A stretch of 64,000 bases of DNA from Enoplolaimus lenunculus (Eukaryota > Nematoda > Enoplea > Enoplida > Thoracostomopsidae), in contig JASANG010003296.1 of NCBI GenBank assembly GCA_030248215.1, positions 62,001 to 126,000 of the forward strand. The letters run 5' to 3'. Below are positions 1 to 12,589 of this stretch, one piece after another (the stretch's first letter is position 1; every line of letters begins with the position of its first letter). The translations under genes and the position numbers were made by a program. Below the pieces are notes generated by a model, which made no database searches, was not told where the DNA came from, and saw only the letters and a list, made by a program, of their open reading frames with translations.

Positions 1-361
1 TGACTTTGGTATCGTTAAACCGAAATATTAAATTTTGAGCGCATTATTACCCTGAACTTTTCGTACCTACGGAACACCCCCCCCCCCCCAGCTTTCAAAC
101 AGGCCCACACTGTGATTATTTTAGAGTTAGATCAAGCCTAAAATCTATGCAGACGACAATCGACTATTCAAAATAAAAGGAAAACGAAAACGCGAACGGG
201 TCAAACTTTTATGCAGGGTCAATCTTTAAATTGAACAGCGGGCATGGTTTATATAACCAAACCGCGCTAATAGTTTCATTGTTCCACCGTCCTACGATGC
301 TCAGATATAAAATAATTGTTAGCTTCAAAGTTTAATAGTGCTTCGGGTGGCTGTAATATTT

Positions 362-565
362 GGTTTCATTTAAAGATTAGTGGTGCAACGTTTTACTGCG
401 GAACTGCAATAGATTAAACTTACGTTTTAGACTTATTTTTTGCTTATATAGGCTTACGCATAGGTATAGGATCATTCTTACGCTTAGGCTTAGGTCTGTT
501 CGGCTTAGGCTCAGGTTTAGGAATATGCTTAAGCTACTGTTTCGGTCATGTTTTATACATTGGCC
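362..565 (+). mobile_element. Telomere-motif MITE (family A)
   Basis: Left end GGTTTCATTTAAAGAT is a worn GGCCCATGTAAAGATC; right end is TACATTGGCC. The interior holds TTAGGC-like units. AATATTTG flanks both sides (355-362 and 566-573), allowing one worn base at the left tip. Confidence 0.75.
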
Positions 566-1394
566 AATATTTGTAACAGTAAACTTGTTATTGACAAAAT
601 ACTTAATATTGACGTGTATTTACTTACCGAAACATAGTTTTTTTGTATTATCAACGATAATAAAAAGATGTGATTTTAGGAAAACGGGAAGCTGACATTC
701 AAACTTTAAAAATCTGCACAAAACCGGTGAGTGTTGTAGAAATGCTGCTAAAACATTCATTTTATTAATGTTGACAATCGAAAGTCTTGTCTGTAAGTGC
801 AAATTTTTGCTGCGAGAACTCGCAATAAATCGTTCTATGAAATGAGCAAATTTCGTATTACAATTTGGTGCAAAGTGAAACACTGTAGCTTAACTTGCTT
901 GTTGTGCATTTCGTAAGATGACAGCTTGCAACTATCATCCACTTTAAACCAGAAACAAATATTAATATTTTAGCGATCCAAAACTTATATGCTGGCTTCT
1001 TAGCGCTACAATATCGGTAAATGGGTACAAACTGGTACCTTAGGCAAGTAGCATCGTTTTAGCTGGTATAAGTGCTTAAAAGTCTTGTTCCATTATCTTA
1101 ATGAGAACATTTTGGCCAATTTTTGACACGGTTGAGCAAACTTATATACAGAACATTGTAAGATTTGGTTTAAAGATGGTTAAGGGTCCGTGCTGTTTTT
1201 TAGAAATTGGCAAAAAAACATTTTTGGATTGAAAATTGGTTGTGAATTATTTGTTTCATCATTTGAAATTTTCAGAAATCACGAAAAGTAAAGTTTAAGC
1301 TTTGATAGAAATCATAGCCATATTGTAGTTATATGAATTATGGATATTTTGAAACAAGCTGAAGATCCCATTATGAAGCCTGCTATAAAAGGCG

Positions 1395-1878
1395 TGTACT
1401 GTAGTTACCCGAATAAGAGGGCGACTGATATATATTTGGCGTCAACAAATGACACCATCTGTTGTTTGGTTACGGACTGTTAATAATTTGTAATTAACCA
1501 CAGTTATTTAGACTCAACCAACATCTTTTTTATTGCCATGTCCTTTAACCTTTCATCTAGATTTAATAATCTTTCTTCGATTTGACAGTCTGCAACATAT
1601 TTGAACAGTCTAGGCCAATTTTCTGCTTTGTCTCTATTATGAACTCTGACGAAAACTTGTGTCCTTTTTCGGGACTGCACAAATTGAGTCAAATTCGACT
1701 CCGCCAGAGTCAAATTCGACTCTAACTTGACTCAGTTTGTGTAGACCAGAGAACCCTATTCGGAGAGTCAATTTGACTCAACATTTTTTGCAGTGTAGAG
1801 ATACAACTCTTATTGATTAGGACTCAGCATGTGTACCTTCTCGCTATTTACCCCCAATTATTCAGGTCACTACAATAC
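1395..1878. mobile_element. Family J MITE
   Basis: Left end TGTACTGTAGTTACCCGAAT and right end ATTCAGGTCACTACAATA are inverted. The left end matches, inverted, the right part of the copy at 37613-38057. Inside are two GAGTCAAATTCGACTC palindromes near 1686-1720. Confidence 0.5.
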
Positions 1879-2149
1879 CAAGCATTAAATCCGACCCTGG
1901 GAAAACTGTACGTGTATTTGTTTTCACAAATCTCAGAACTCGTTTGCGTATAAAACTGAGTTTTCTTAAGAATGTTGTTTATCGGTCACATATACAAAAT
2001 GAAAGCGACTTTTAAATAATTTATTCACATCCCAAAAGCAACACCTTTGCCGTTTGTTTTAGAACGATTTGAAACTCACAACTTTACTGGTTCGAAAGCT
2101 AAGAAAGCATTGAAAAATATTAAATATTAATTTTGAATATTACTATTTT

Positions 2150-2345
2150 GGTCCATGTAAAGATCAGAGGCGAAACGTTTTTCTGCGGGGCTGCCAATAA
2201 ATAAGCTGAAGGTTTAGATTTCTTTTTTGCTAAAGCTTATGCGTAGGCGTAAGCTTAAGCGTACATATAAGCCCATTTTTGCGCTTAGGGTTAGGCTTAG
2301 TAATATGCTTATACTGCTGTTACGACCATGTTCTATACATTGGTC
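2150..2345 (+). mobile_element. Telomere-motif MITE (family A)
   Basis: Starts GGTCCATGTAAAGATCAGAG and ends TTCTATACATTGGTC; the interior has degenerate GGCTTA/GCGTAAGC units. No clear target duplication. Confidence 0.65.
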
Positions 2346-4974
2346 ACAATGTTTGTCCTATATTTGACAAGCACTAAATTTTTATTTAAAAATTTGGACG
2401 GTTTCGCCAAACCTTTTGCCTGTTAAACATAAGACTGCGGTTTACTTTTGTAAATCTTCAAGAAATTGATGTTAAAAATCACGTATCAGCTTTGAAATCT
2501 TATCAATAGTACAACTTGAAAAATTTTAACATTCGGATATTATAATAAACTGTTAGTTTTAGATACGCAACGAATATATCAACCTAGGCAAATTACATTC
2601 AACATTTTACAAGTAGAGCATTAAACTAGTAAGCAGCTCTAAGCTATACAACTTTTGGAATAAGCAAAATGTAAATCCTAAACCTGTAAATCGGCTCATT
2701 AGGCGAAATGATTTTGCTTATTTTAACCGTTTGTGAAATTGTCATATTAAATATTTACTCAGTTTGGGCCAATTCAATCATTGATGAAAGATCAGGTTGT
2801 GGAAGTAAAAAACTTATAAATTAATTCACTTTCATTTTAAATCCGCGCACATCAACATGTGATCTGCAGATTAATACATTAAAGTTCGTTATATTGTCAT
2901 GGAGGTGTCGTTGATCGTATAACTGCAACAATGACTTTGGTCATTTTTATTAGCGTACCTAAGTTAAGTAATTACAAGTCACTGACGAAATTTGATATAT
3001 TACAGATTAACAACTATTTCAGATTCATGATGGCTCTTTAATTTAAAGCAAAACTATGACTTCCATGTTTAATGGCTGATATTTGGCCTGTTAGTTGTTT
3101 CTGCTCAGAAAGTTAGCAAGTAAGATTTCCGAAACCGAGACAATATTTTCCAAATTTGTACCAGTCGCACTTATAAAGCATAATTGTCCAATATCTAAGC
3201 TCCCAATGATCCACGACAAGTCGTAATCTTGAACTATGTAAAATAAATATGTGTGATTAAAAACATATAAGCACTGTATACATTCATTTCTACATAAAAT
3301 GAACCTATTAAAGTAGTTGAATGCAAAATTTGCTTATATAAGCTACCTTTACAATAACTATAAGCGAGGGTACGCAACACATGTGCTAGTTTTCTCACAA
3401 TAACCTCTAAGAGTAACTGTCATCAACGATTTATGCACGGTATGCCGAACAAAGATAAACGATGCATGAATTTTATGTGCTATTTAAATCAGAGCAGTAC
3501 CATGAGGGGTGAAATGGGGCTGGTTTCAAAAATTAGCTTCAATCAAGTAGCGGTTTATTAAATAGTCGTTAATGATTTCTCACAGAACCAATATTTCAGT
3601 GGTCTTTCCCGGTTTCTGGTACATACCAATCAAGATTTTTCGGTGCGCAACCGGGTGGAATTTGATGTTGGCTGTGTTTTACTTATTGTGCAATAAATGC
3701 GGTAGGTAGTCTTTTGAATAATCCAAATACGTTATTGTAAATAACATGGGTATACCGGAGTTCAAAAATAATAAAACAAGCGGTGGATTACGACTCCGAC
3801 TCCGGCAGGAAATTGGCCTCCGGCTCCAATAGATATTTCTGCCAGAAATTCCGGTAATTTCGGTAGTGACATTTTGCAGAATTTTGCAAAGTTTATTTGG
3901 TTCCTGCGTTTGGTTTTAACTATTGGTACAATTATGAGAAAAAATGCTGAGATTTCGAAAAAATAAGCGTAAAACCAAAACATTTAACAACACCTTTACA
4001 CAAATTTGCTAAAATTATCGAATAAAGATTATTTTAACTACCTAATTTAGACACACCTTCGGTTTTACCTCCAGCTCCGTCAAATGTTATCGACGGCCGG
4101 ATGTGGTATTTTTCACCTCCGGTTGCACTCTGTAACTGCAAAAGTCGACGAAACATATATGGACCTAAAAATAACATTAGCTCTTCTTACCGCACATATA
4201 TTTCCATAACCAGACCAACCAAAGTTTGTATCCATTGTGTGCTAATTTTAATGAAATTTCTAAAACTGCAAACCGATTATTATAGACTGAGGCAGTCTGA
4301 TCACTTTTGGCAGCTGAGATATTCATGGTATGGAATTTGAGACGAATGTCAACGATCCACGTGTATCACACGACACACCGTATTCATTGTATTAAATTTG
4401 ACCATTGTCGGATCCTCAAACTTTGGACGGAGCGTCATACCTTATTGTAGAAAGCTAGCGAGTGGAGCAATCAAGAAGTCAAACGCAATTTTAGTACTAA
4501 ATCAATCCGTAATTAATTCTGGTTTGATGTCTGCTGTGAGGAGGCTGTGGCCTGGGTGGACCCACTGGATCTATAGGCAAATGACACTGCCAGTTAGCCA
4601 GTTATGTCTCATGAATGTGAGACCAGATATTAGCTAATGTTAAATGTGACATACTGACACTAATCGCCGGAAAAATTGAAGTTTGTGTTGAATATTGGAT
4701 TCGTTCAAGTCAATTTCAAGTTAAATTCAAAAATTCATTAATCATTTATTATTGCTTGAACGCTTATTGGCGTTTCAGAGACACTTTAACGCCAATTTAT
4801 TGGTGCGTGAGCTGTTACAGCTAATATTTGATTCGTCAATAGTGACGTTTAGACGAATGTTAGTGAGATCATGAGTTAGTCATCACGTTAAGCACACAAT
4901 TTTACTGTTACGCCTGAGTAGGTTTACGATTTTGATAGCTTGTCTAGATGGCATAGGTATAGTGTCCAGCGGTG

Positions 4975-5165
4975 TAGCCAGGATTAAATTTTTGAGTGGT
5001 ATAATGGCTATGCAACTCCTACGCCAAAGCCTAAGCTTTAGCCTGAGCCTATTAAGCGTAAGGATGAGCTTAGAGCTATGCCTAATTCTAAAAAATAGTC
5101 TAAAGCTTAATGTTACTCTATTGCAGTCCCGCAAAAAAACGTTCCGCCCCGGATCTTTACATAGG
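4975..5165 (-). mobile_element. Family A fragment
   Basis: The right TIR (CGTTCCGCCCCGGATCTTTA then CATAGGCC) and CCTAAG-type interior are clear; the left end is eroded. Adjacent 5190-5240 carries CTCCGGCTCCGG repeats related to those at 3790-3830 and 49790-49820. Confidence 0.55.
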
Positions 5166-6174
5166 CCGGTAAAACTAACGTCAGGGTACATCCGGAGGTC
5201 TGTCTCCGGCTCCGGCACAAAACCGGCCTCCGGATCCGGCGTCAAGTATACTGAATTCAACAAGTGTTGCCGACCACTTGATTCGGTTTATTTCAACTCT
5301 AGTTGCACCCCCTCCCGGTATGGCTGCAGGTTAACATTTTTGTTAATATCAAAGAGTATTTTTTATCATTTCTGAACATGAGTTGATTTTAACAACAATT
5401 TGTACTAAAAGCTAATGTTTTTACCGGTAACAAGCCACAGGATGCTATAACTTTCGCTTAGGTTTTAATTCCAAGCATGAGTTACCACTACACAAGGATT
5501 CTGACGTTGAATGTATATATATACATTCGAAAAAGTAATATATTTTGGAATGTACTTTCGCGGAACAACTGTCATTGTGTCGTAAACATATTGTTTAATA
5601 CTGGAAAATGATTTATTTCGAGGTTCCAGTTGACATGCATCAACTTTAACACATAATTTCTGACATTATTTGACTTTTCAGGAGCCTTAAACATAGTGGA
5701 ATTTTAGCAAATGTCAAGACAAAAATAGAAATGCTAGTAAAGATGTGGGATATAAATGCTCAAGAATCACATATCAGTGCGTTTTTTTGATTCGTTCACC
5801 GATGACCAAGCTAACCGCGCATACACGGACCCGTTTAGCTAGAGCGGGTCAGGTGACCCAGCTCTCGCCAGAAAAATTTTACCCTTTATCAAACTTTTAG
5901 TCCAGCTGGCATATCTTGTGAAATGAACAAAATGTCTGTTCTAAGATTGTTTTAGGCCCCGGTGACAACCGGGTCGAATGCCTGGGTCGAACCCGTTGGT
6001 AGATCCAGGTGTATGTCCTCAACAAAGATCAAAGACAATATAATATCGAAAACCCGCTGTTAAAGACTTTATGGACTCGCCACGGTTTGAAACCAGACCA
6101 TAGCAGTGATTGCTGTTTAAAATTATAATTTGACAAATATTCAGGTTAACTTTTTTGGACTGTTTGTGTAATGC

Positions 6175-6645
6175 TGCGTTCACGTTGTAGCTGGGGCAGC
6201 ATTGAACACATTTTGTCGCTATTGGAATCGCAGTAACGTTTTGTCAGCACGTTGAGTCGCAGTCAAACTCTAAAAATTTGAGCTGTCTGCTATCCTGAGG
6301 TGGCAGTTACCGTTTCTGCTGCAATTTCTGTCCGAAACTGAATCATAAAAGCTGATCAAGCGTTCAAAATTGTTTACTTTGTTTCGTCTTTAATTAGCGC
6401 GCAAATTACATTGTCCTGCATAAAATCTGATATCTGCTGGATATTTTGGAATATTATATGGTATTAGCATAAATGCCCAGTGGCATCATTTGAGATGGCT
6501 ATTTCTATACGATCGTCACCAGAGTGCAGTGGTTTGTAAGCCAATATGTGATATTTACATCATTTTGTAGGCATATCCGCTGTTTAGATTACCACAATTC
6601 GTGTTGATGTCGAATCAACATAGACAAAACATGTTTACGGCTTTC
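6175..6645. mobile_element. Family F MITE, right end truncated
   Basis: TGCGTTCACGTTGTAGC, then GGCAGC..GAACACATTTTGTCGCTATT, match the start of the element at 43055-43680. The GTCGAATCAACAT near 6610 matches that element's right part. Confidence 0.5.
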
Positions 6646-7161
6646 TACAGATTAACGTGGACTCCGCAAGAAATTCAGTAATAATTAGGTGAAAAATTAT
6701 GAAGGGGATGATAATATGGCTTAAAATTTCAGAAAAACAAACAAACAGCATTTCACATTTCTATCCAGTGGTTAAAAGGATTTAGTCGCCAATAAAGTAA
6801 CCACTGACGAATCATTGAACCAAACAGCGAAAACTTTTGCAGCCTAATGTAGTTGAACAACACTTATACTGTTATTTTGGTCCAAATACCGTATATATTT
6901 CATTTAAATACCATATTTGAACCAAAATAACTATACAGAGCGAAACAATCATTCATTTGCTATTTATTCAAATATTTCAGTATATTTGATAATTCTTTTG
7001 TTTGCAGTTCAATCAAAATAACACTTCTAATGTATTCCACAGAGCTGATAACAGAGTTATAAAAGCAAGTGTCGGTTTTGATTTTCATACCCGGCCTACT
7101 AAATCTATAAAAATAACCGTAAATTTCGCATAAAAATGTTCTGTCAAAATTTACAAATTCT

Positions 7162-7306
7162 GGCCAAGGTATAGAACAGGGTCGTAACAGTGGTATAAGC
7201 ATATTCCTAAGCGTTATCATAAGTCTAAGAAAAATTACGCTAAAGCGTAAAGTTACCCTATTGCAATTCCACAAAAAACGTTCCGCTTATGATCTTTACA
7301 TGGGCC
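7162..7306 (-). mobile_element. Telomere-motif MITE (family A)
   Basis: GGCCAAGGTATAGAACAGGG at the left and GATCTTTACATGGGCC at the right, with a short, decayed CCTAAG interior. Confidence 0.7.
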
Positions 7307-7929
7307 CTAAAATTCTATCACTCAGGTTCATGATTCAGGCAAAAAAAGACATTTGCGGGTGCAAGTTTGTGAGACATGCTTGTCCAAGTGCATATGCAAT
7401 ACAAGCAATGAACAGTATATTAATATATGCTTGCAGCATTCGTGTCGACATTATGGTCGATGTTAAGTTCAGCGTCAGAAGCGAGCAGAGTAGCGTAGTA
7501 GTCGTACAGCGTAATCTTAACAATCGGAAGGTCATAACTTTGAGCTGTGTCCACGCGCCTGCTCTCGACTATTTTTATAGGAAGCTATGTGTATGAAGCG
7601 GCTAAAGACAGGGACCCTATTATTAATATTCAAATTGAGAAAAACTGATTGGAAGAAAGAAGTAAAATTATTCGGCTGACTCAAAGCCACCTACACAACT
7701 GTCAATTAGCGCAGTTAAAAATTTAGTATTTTCAAGATAAATAAAGTAAACACAGCGCAAAACCCCTACGCCAGTCTTTGAAATCATTAGAAAGCAGTTG
7801 TCGGATGTAACACCCCGCAGGAGCCAATTAGGCGAACCGTATCAAATATCATATACGGCAAAGCTTAGTAGTTGTATACTTGTTTCAGGACAACTACACC
7901 TAAAGTAAATTATCAACTTGCTTGACTTA

Positions 7930-8120
7930 GGGCCCGTATTTTCAAATGCGTATTGCACCTGTTATTAATTTGGTAATAAGTTTTGCTACGTTCCAAAATG
8001 GCGAACCTCGAAAATTAGCACATTTTACAGAATTCATTTACGCTATTTACACGAGTTAGTGAGTTTGTAAACATATCACTAATTGGTGATAGGGGCTATA
8101 CGCATTTGAGAATATGGGCC
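7930..8120. mobile_element. Family L MITE
   Basis: Inverted ends GGCCCGTATTTTCAAATGCG and CGCATTTGAGAATATGGGCC match over about 22 bp with two or three differences. Inside are GGTAATAAG and a TAGTGA..GGTGATAGG block also seen, decayed, near 17790-18000, 24640-24710, 34970 and 47140-47270. Flanks read TTA|GGG and GCC|TAG, suggesting a 2-bp TA duplication. Confidence 0.6.
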
Positions 8121-8176
8121 TAGTTTAAAACACAATTCATGTATTCACCGACAATGGCGAATACAAAGGGGAACAA

Positions 8177-8472
8177 CACAGGTGGATCCAAAAATTATTG
8201 ATGACGGGGCGGGCTGGCCAATGTTAAGGAACGCAAAAATTGTAAGGTACTTAGGGACCTTATCATTTTGTCACCAAAAAATTTTCTGAGGGCGAAAAAT
8301 TGTAAAGTCGAAACCAGACCATGTTATCACAAAAAATTCTACGGGAAAAATTGTGTTTTTCACAAAAAAATTACTGAGGGGAAAAATTGTATCGTAGGCA
8401 TCTTAATACCATTTTAACACAAAAACATTTCTGACGGGGGGGCGTACGCCCCCCCCTCTGGATCCACTGGTG
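8177..8472. mobile_element. Family G MITE with exact 8-bp target duplication
   Basis: Starts CACAGGTGGATCC and ends GGATCCACTGGTG, an inverted pair. GGGAACAA flanks both sides (8169-8176 and 8473-8480). Inside, a motif like ACAAAAAATT..TGAGGGGAAAAATTGT recurs four times. Related pieces occur at 45155-45240, 48795-48905 and 52605-52765. Confidence 0.8.
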
Positions 8473-9144
8473 GGGAACAATGAAATATACATGTCCAAAA
8501 TAAAAAATCACTGGGCCCTATAGTAGAAAAAAAAGTGTCGTGCTTCAAGTAGAATATTTTTAAACAAGGTTGTCCTGTTTCGACTGAAACCTCAGCTACA
8601 CGTCAGAGTTGTCAGTGTTACGCAATAAAATTGGTTGGTTTGCGATGCCGAGTCGTTTGTGATTAAGCTTTAGGTTTAGATGCTATATGGTTGGTTATAT
8701 TAGCAACGGTGCTACAATGCTTGAAAGCCGAACAGTTATTCTTTGGATCTACTTGGCTCTTGTACGCTTCCCTCAATCCGCTTAGAATCAGGCTCAGCTT
8801 AAGGAGGTTTACGCTTAGAATCAGGCTCCGGTTTAGGTTCAGGTTTAAGAAAAGGCTTACCTAGTTGTAAGCCTAAAGCTTTATAACCGCGAATGTGGCG
8901 TGAAAGTGCACAAGAGTGTAATAGTTTGTTTATACAGCATAGTACCATATCTAAAATGTTTTATGGGTTATTTCTTGCAAAAAAACGTTTCAACTATACG
9001 AATTTCTAATCACAATCACAATTTAAATAGTTAATCAGTCTAAATAAAAGCTTATAACTTGCAGTTGTAGTAGTACCGGCCTGAATATACACATGCGGAA
9101 TTTGACTATAAAGAACGTATTGGAAGTATCAATTAGGGTGGCGG

Positions 9145-9235
9145 TATTCTTGTCGTGCGGTGCGTCCGCCTCCGGATGGTAACGAACGACACTGAGCGGT
9201 GACGGACGGCACCGGACGTCTACTAATATCGTACG
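9145..9235. repeat. GACGGACG-rich dispersed repeat
   Basis: GC-rich run of CGTCCG/GACGGACG units. Relatives sit at 13690-13800, 15970-16050, 30468-30545 and 41290-41465; the last has GTATACTTTTG-like sequence at both ends. Confidence 0.45.
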
Positions 9236-9761
9236 AACAGAGGCGTATTCAAGGGGCGTCAAGATGGTTGTATCTTCTCGAGACGTTTCTGGAGAAACGG
9301 AAAAAAAGGCACTTTTTAAAGGGTCAAAATTTTCCTCGCTTGGTCTCTAAAAAGACATTTACATTTGGTTATCATCTCCCGAAATGAAATCATGGCTACG
9401 CCTATGCTTACAAATGATGCGAAACGTCATACTTATATAACAGGTGTGAACATAGTCGTGGGTTTTCGGTCTCCGCTTATTCTTAGACTACGCTTAGGCC
9501 TGCCTACATTTAGACTGGTAGCAAGGCTTAGGTAACCGCATAGTGGTTTTGACCTGTTCTGTATACAAACGAGAAAATTAGGCACATCTCAACGGGAAAA
9601 TCAGTGGAATTTTTCGTATACTAAAAATTTTTTTCAAAAGATTTTAAAACTTTAGTCTATAGTTTCAAAATTTTGTCAAAATTTATTAGGAACGTTTTGT
9701 CTTTTTCTCACAGTTACTGTGAGAAAAAGACAAAATATCATACTAAAATAACGAAAGGCAA

Positions 9762-11123
9762 TTAATACAACCAGCTTTCACCACGAAACAGTGTAATAAT
9801 CACCGCGAACCCCGTCGTAATTACATTTATGTAATGTTTATTCGGTGACAAATTTTCTTTTGGTTGCGCGAGATACAAATTCCGCTTCTGCAAACCTCGA
9901 ACGTAATTTTCGCTGTCAGGAAATTGACTAAACTCCTTTGCATCTGCCCCGCCATCGCTGTACCACTGAAACATTCCATATTGTTTGGTATGCAACGAAC
10001 CCAAATGGCATTCGTGTCTGTTCGCATGAATTGATCTTCCGAGCATTGTGTAATGCGAGTTGTGAATGGAAAAAGGCTCGTAAACAATACACAATTGGCC
10101 ATAGTTGAAGTGCGGCTTGACTCCTTTGAAGTGCAGTTGAAGCTGCATCTGCCTCCGTTGTGCCGAATTGACAATGAATTCCTGGACTGGAACCGAACCG
10201 AACTGCAAATATGTTGTCAGGCGGCCAGACCCTTCGATTCCCACGCTGATGTTAATTTTGATGTGGTTGGCGCCGATGTCAGACACTGCGACGTGGGATA
10301 AGATTGACTTTGTATCGCGTCCGTATTTGTCGAGGGTTCTCATGAGGCGACACGCAGTTCCAGAACTATGTCCATTTGGTTCCGGAGACGAATTTTGAAA
10401 TTCCACACATACAACGTACCATGTTGCTGGATTTAACTTATTCAGCGTTAAAGCATTCTCCGCTGCTTGTAAATCGTTTGAATAATAAATTTTTTGCACA
10501 GATTTCTCATTTGATTCTGTTGGAAATACTGATATAAAGAGTTTTGGGGCATTGCCCATGCGAAAGTAACGTTGTTTAAATTCGTTGCTCAGGATAAATT
10601 GAAACCCTAAACAAATATGACAATAGGTTCTTCATATGGTTGATGGCAAATTTTTTGTATTGTAGCAAAATTCAGCTGACAAGAAATGGTTTTGCATTAA
10701 AATTCATTACGTGACAGCTTATACTTATTAGGGCCGGAACAATAAATTAAGCATATTCCTAAACCCTAAGCGTAAATGCCTAAGCCTAAAGAGTTGAAAA
10801 AGTGTATTCCTAAGCCTCAGCTTAAGCAAAAAAATGCAGACTATAATTTAAGCCTACTCTTTTACAGAAGCACAAGAAACCGGGACGGTCGTAAAACTAA
10901 ATACGGGCCAATGTTGAAGGCGAGTTCTTGTGTTCATCAAGTTATCACTAGTGTGTGAAGAAACTGCCTCGTCAAAATACCTCTTCCTTAATTACCCACC
11001 ATGCATAAGCGGATCAACAACATCAACCGGATTTTCTCCAGTGTGAGTTCTGGGTGCCTGCTTACTGGCTTCTAAACCGGCAAGTAAGGCACCTAGGATT
11101 AAAAATTGAATTAATAATTTCAT
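9762..11123 (-). CDS. Secreted or membrane-tethered protein with two FN3-like modules (gene 1)
   Basis: Two exons read right to left: 11123-11000 and 10606-9762, split by a 393-bp phase-1 intron (donor G|GTGGGT, acceptor TTTAG), giving 322 residues. Residues 1-19 (MKLLIQFLILGALLAGLEA) form a clear signal peptide. The first module has the FN3-like strand LNPATWYVVCVEF, followed by CRLMRTLDKYGR. A second beta-rich module ends with FKGVKPHFNYGQLCIVYEP. Residues about 300-315 are hydrophobic (YINVITTGFAVIITLF), so the protein may be anchored at its C terminus. The paralogue at 19514-20865 shares signal exon, intron position and phase, and module order; the exon-1 ends NPVDVVDPLMHG and NPVEIIDPAKNG are plainly alike. 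That comparison is what shows exon 1. The intron contains a telomere-motif MITE. The FN3 assignment rests on pattern only; the ligand and function are unknown. Confidence 0.82.
10733..10909 (-). mobile_element. Family A MITE inside the FN3-like gene 1 intron
   Basis: GGGCCGGAAC at the left, CCTAAG units in the middle, and ACCGGGACGGTCGTAAAACT..GGGCC at the right. It makes up nearly half of the 393-bp intron. Confidence 0.65.
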
Positions 11124-11454
11124 TATTGTTTTAAAGTAATGCATAATTAGTTGTATAAAACTTTAAACAAAAGGTGCACTAATCACCAACCGGGCTTGTG
11201 CGGCTAACTCACCTTGCGCGTGGACTAAAAATATTTCTGGAGAGGTATATACGGGATTCCGATGGCTTACATGCTAGGTAGAAAATTTTCTAGGGCGGTC
11301 AAAGTTTTTCCAGGGGAGCAGAGCCCCCTTTGTCTTCTCAGAATACGGGCATGTCACCAACTAGAGAGTAAACGCATTTGTTACGTAGGAAGCAGTCCAT
11401 ATAATTTATGACGGTAAACTGCCATATAGCGCACCAGGGAATTAATACACTTAA

Positions 11455-11604
11455 TTAGACTAACATTTTTGCTTAGGCTTTCCCTTACGCTTAGGCTTAG
11501 GCTTAGGTTTAGGAATAGGATCATCCATACGCTTAGACTTAGGCTTAAGCTTAAGAACATGCTTATACTACTGTTCAGGCCCTGTGCTATACATGGACCA
11601 GAGA
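11455..11604 (+). mobile_element. Family A fragment
   Basis: TTTTTGCTTAGGC start of the interior, a short run of GCTTAGGCTTAGG, then the right TIR CTGTGCTATACATGGACC. The left TIR is missing. Confidence 0.55.
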
Positions 11605-11834
11605 ATTAATATATACTTAACAGGTTGTGTTCTACGTACTCTGAACACAAAATATTATCTAGCAAATGAAAGCTATTGTTTGATCAATTGTATTACAGAC
11701 TTTATGAGTAGAAAGACCCTTTAAAATCCTTAAATTGTCATGGATTATAGGATTAACCCAAAATGGTGAGCAACACATCTCAAAAGAGAAACGTGATTGG
11801 GGAATATTGGTAATAGCCGACGGCTGGGGTATCT

Positions 11835-12014
11835 GGCCAATGTATAGAACATTGCCCTAACAGTAATATAAGTATATTACTAAACCTAAGCCTAAGCGTA
11901 AAAATGAGCCAATATCTAAGCCTAAACGTAATCCTAATCAGAAAATTTGTCTAAAGCTTAGGTTTACGCAAATTGGAGTCACAAACGTTCCGTCCCCGAT
12001 CTTTACATAGGTCC
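11835..12014 (-). mobile_element. Telomere-motif MITE (family A)
   Basis: GGCCAATGTATAGAACAT at the left, CCTAAGCCTAAGCG interior, and CGTCCCCGATCTTTACATAG at the right. Target duplication not resolved. Confidence 0.65.
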
Positions 12015-12322
12015 GATAGATTATGGGACCAGCGTTGATTTCATTAGCATCATAATACTTAGGATTGCAAATTTTGCACAACTTGTGACGCATGACTTGA
12101 TCCTACGGTAAAATCATTTTTAAGTAAAAAATTTTAGAAAAAATATACTGTAATTTACAAAAACTTAAACCTGAAAATGACACCTACAGTGATACAGGAA
12201 AGAAATTCTTATCAGACGCAAGCAATTTAAGAAGGTTAAAACGGTTAAATTTTCAAAGAAACAAGGTGAATAACAATCATTGTGCCTTAAGAAACTTAAA
12301 AGTTTACGCTCATGAGATCGTA

Positions 12323-12572
12323 CACAGTAAATTTCAATGAGTTAATACATCAACTCAGACGTAAAGTAAGTTACTTCTGAACTAATAACAGTTTTTTAAC
12401 TCACTCTGAGTTGAGCTCATTTTTAGTCTGAGTTGGGATGATTCCGGGGGAGTTGATTAATTAACTTAGAATAAGCAGAATCAACTCAGAATTATGAGCC
12501 CTGATAATCCTATCTCAGATAAGTGGACTCAACTCATTCTGAGTTAAAATCAACTCACTGGAATTTACAGTG
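12323..12572. mobile_element. Family E MITE (TA target, Tc1/mariner-like)
   Basis: 250 bp, ends CACAGTAAATTTCAATGAGT and ACTCACTGGAATTTACAGTG, TA on both sides (12321-12322, 12573-12574). The interior is full of CAACTCAGA/CTGAGTTGA repeats. A second 250-bp copy lies at 30620-30869. Confidence 0.8.
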
Positions 12573-12589
12573 TAAGTACAAGTCAGTTG

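Noticed and set aside
78-89. C-run as a functional element
   Set aside because: Simple homopolymer; may be sequencing or slippage noise, as also the G-run at 23530-23540.
4932-5375. 147-codon frame and its opposite-strand partner
   Set aside because: Both run through a family A fragment and CCGGCT repeats; no signal, domain or splice support.
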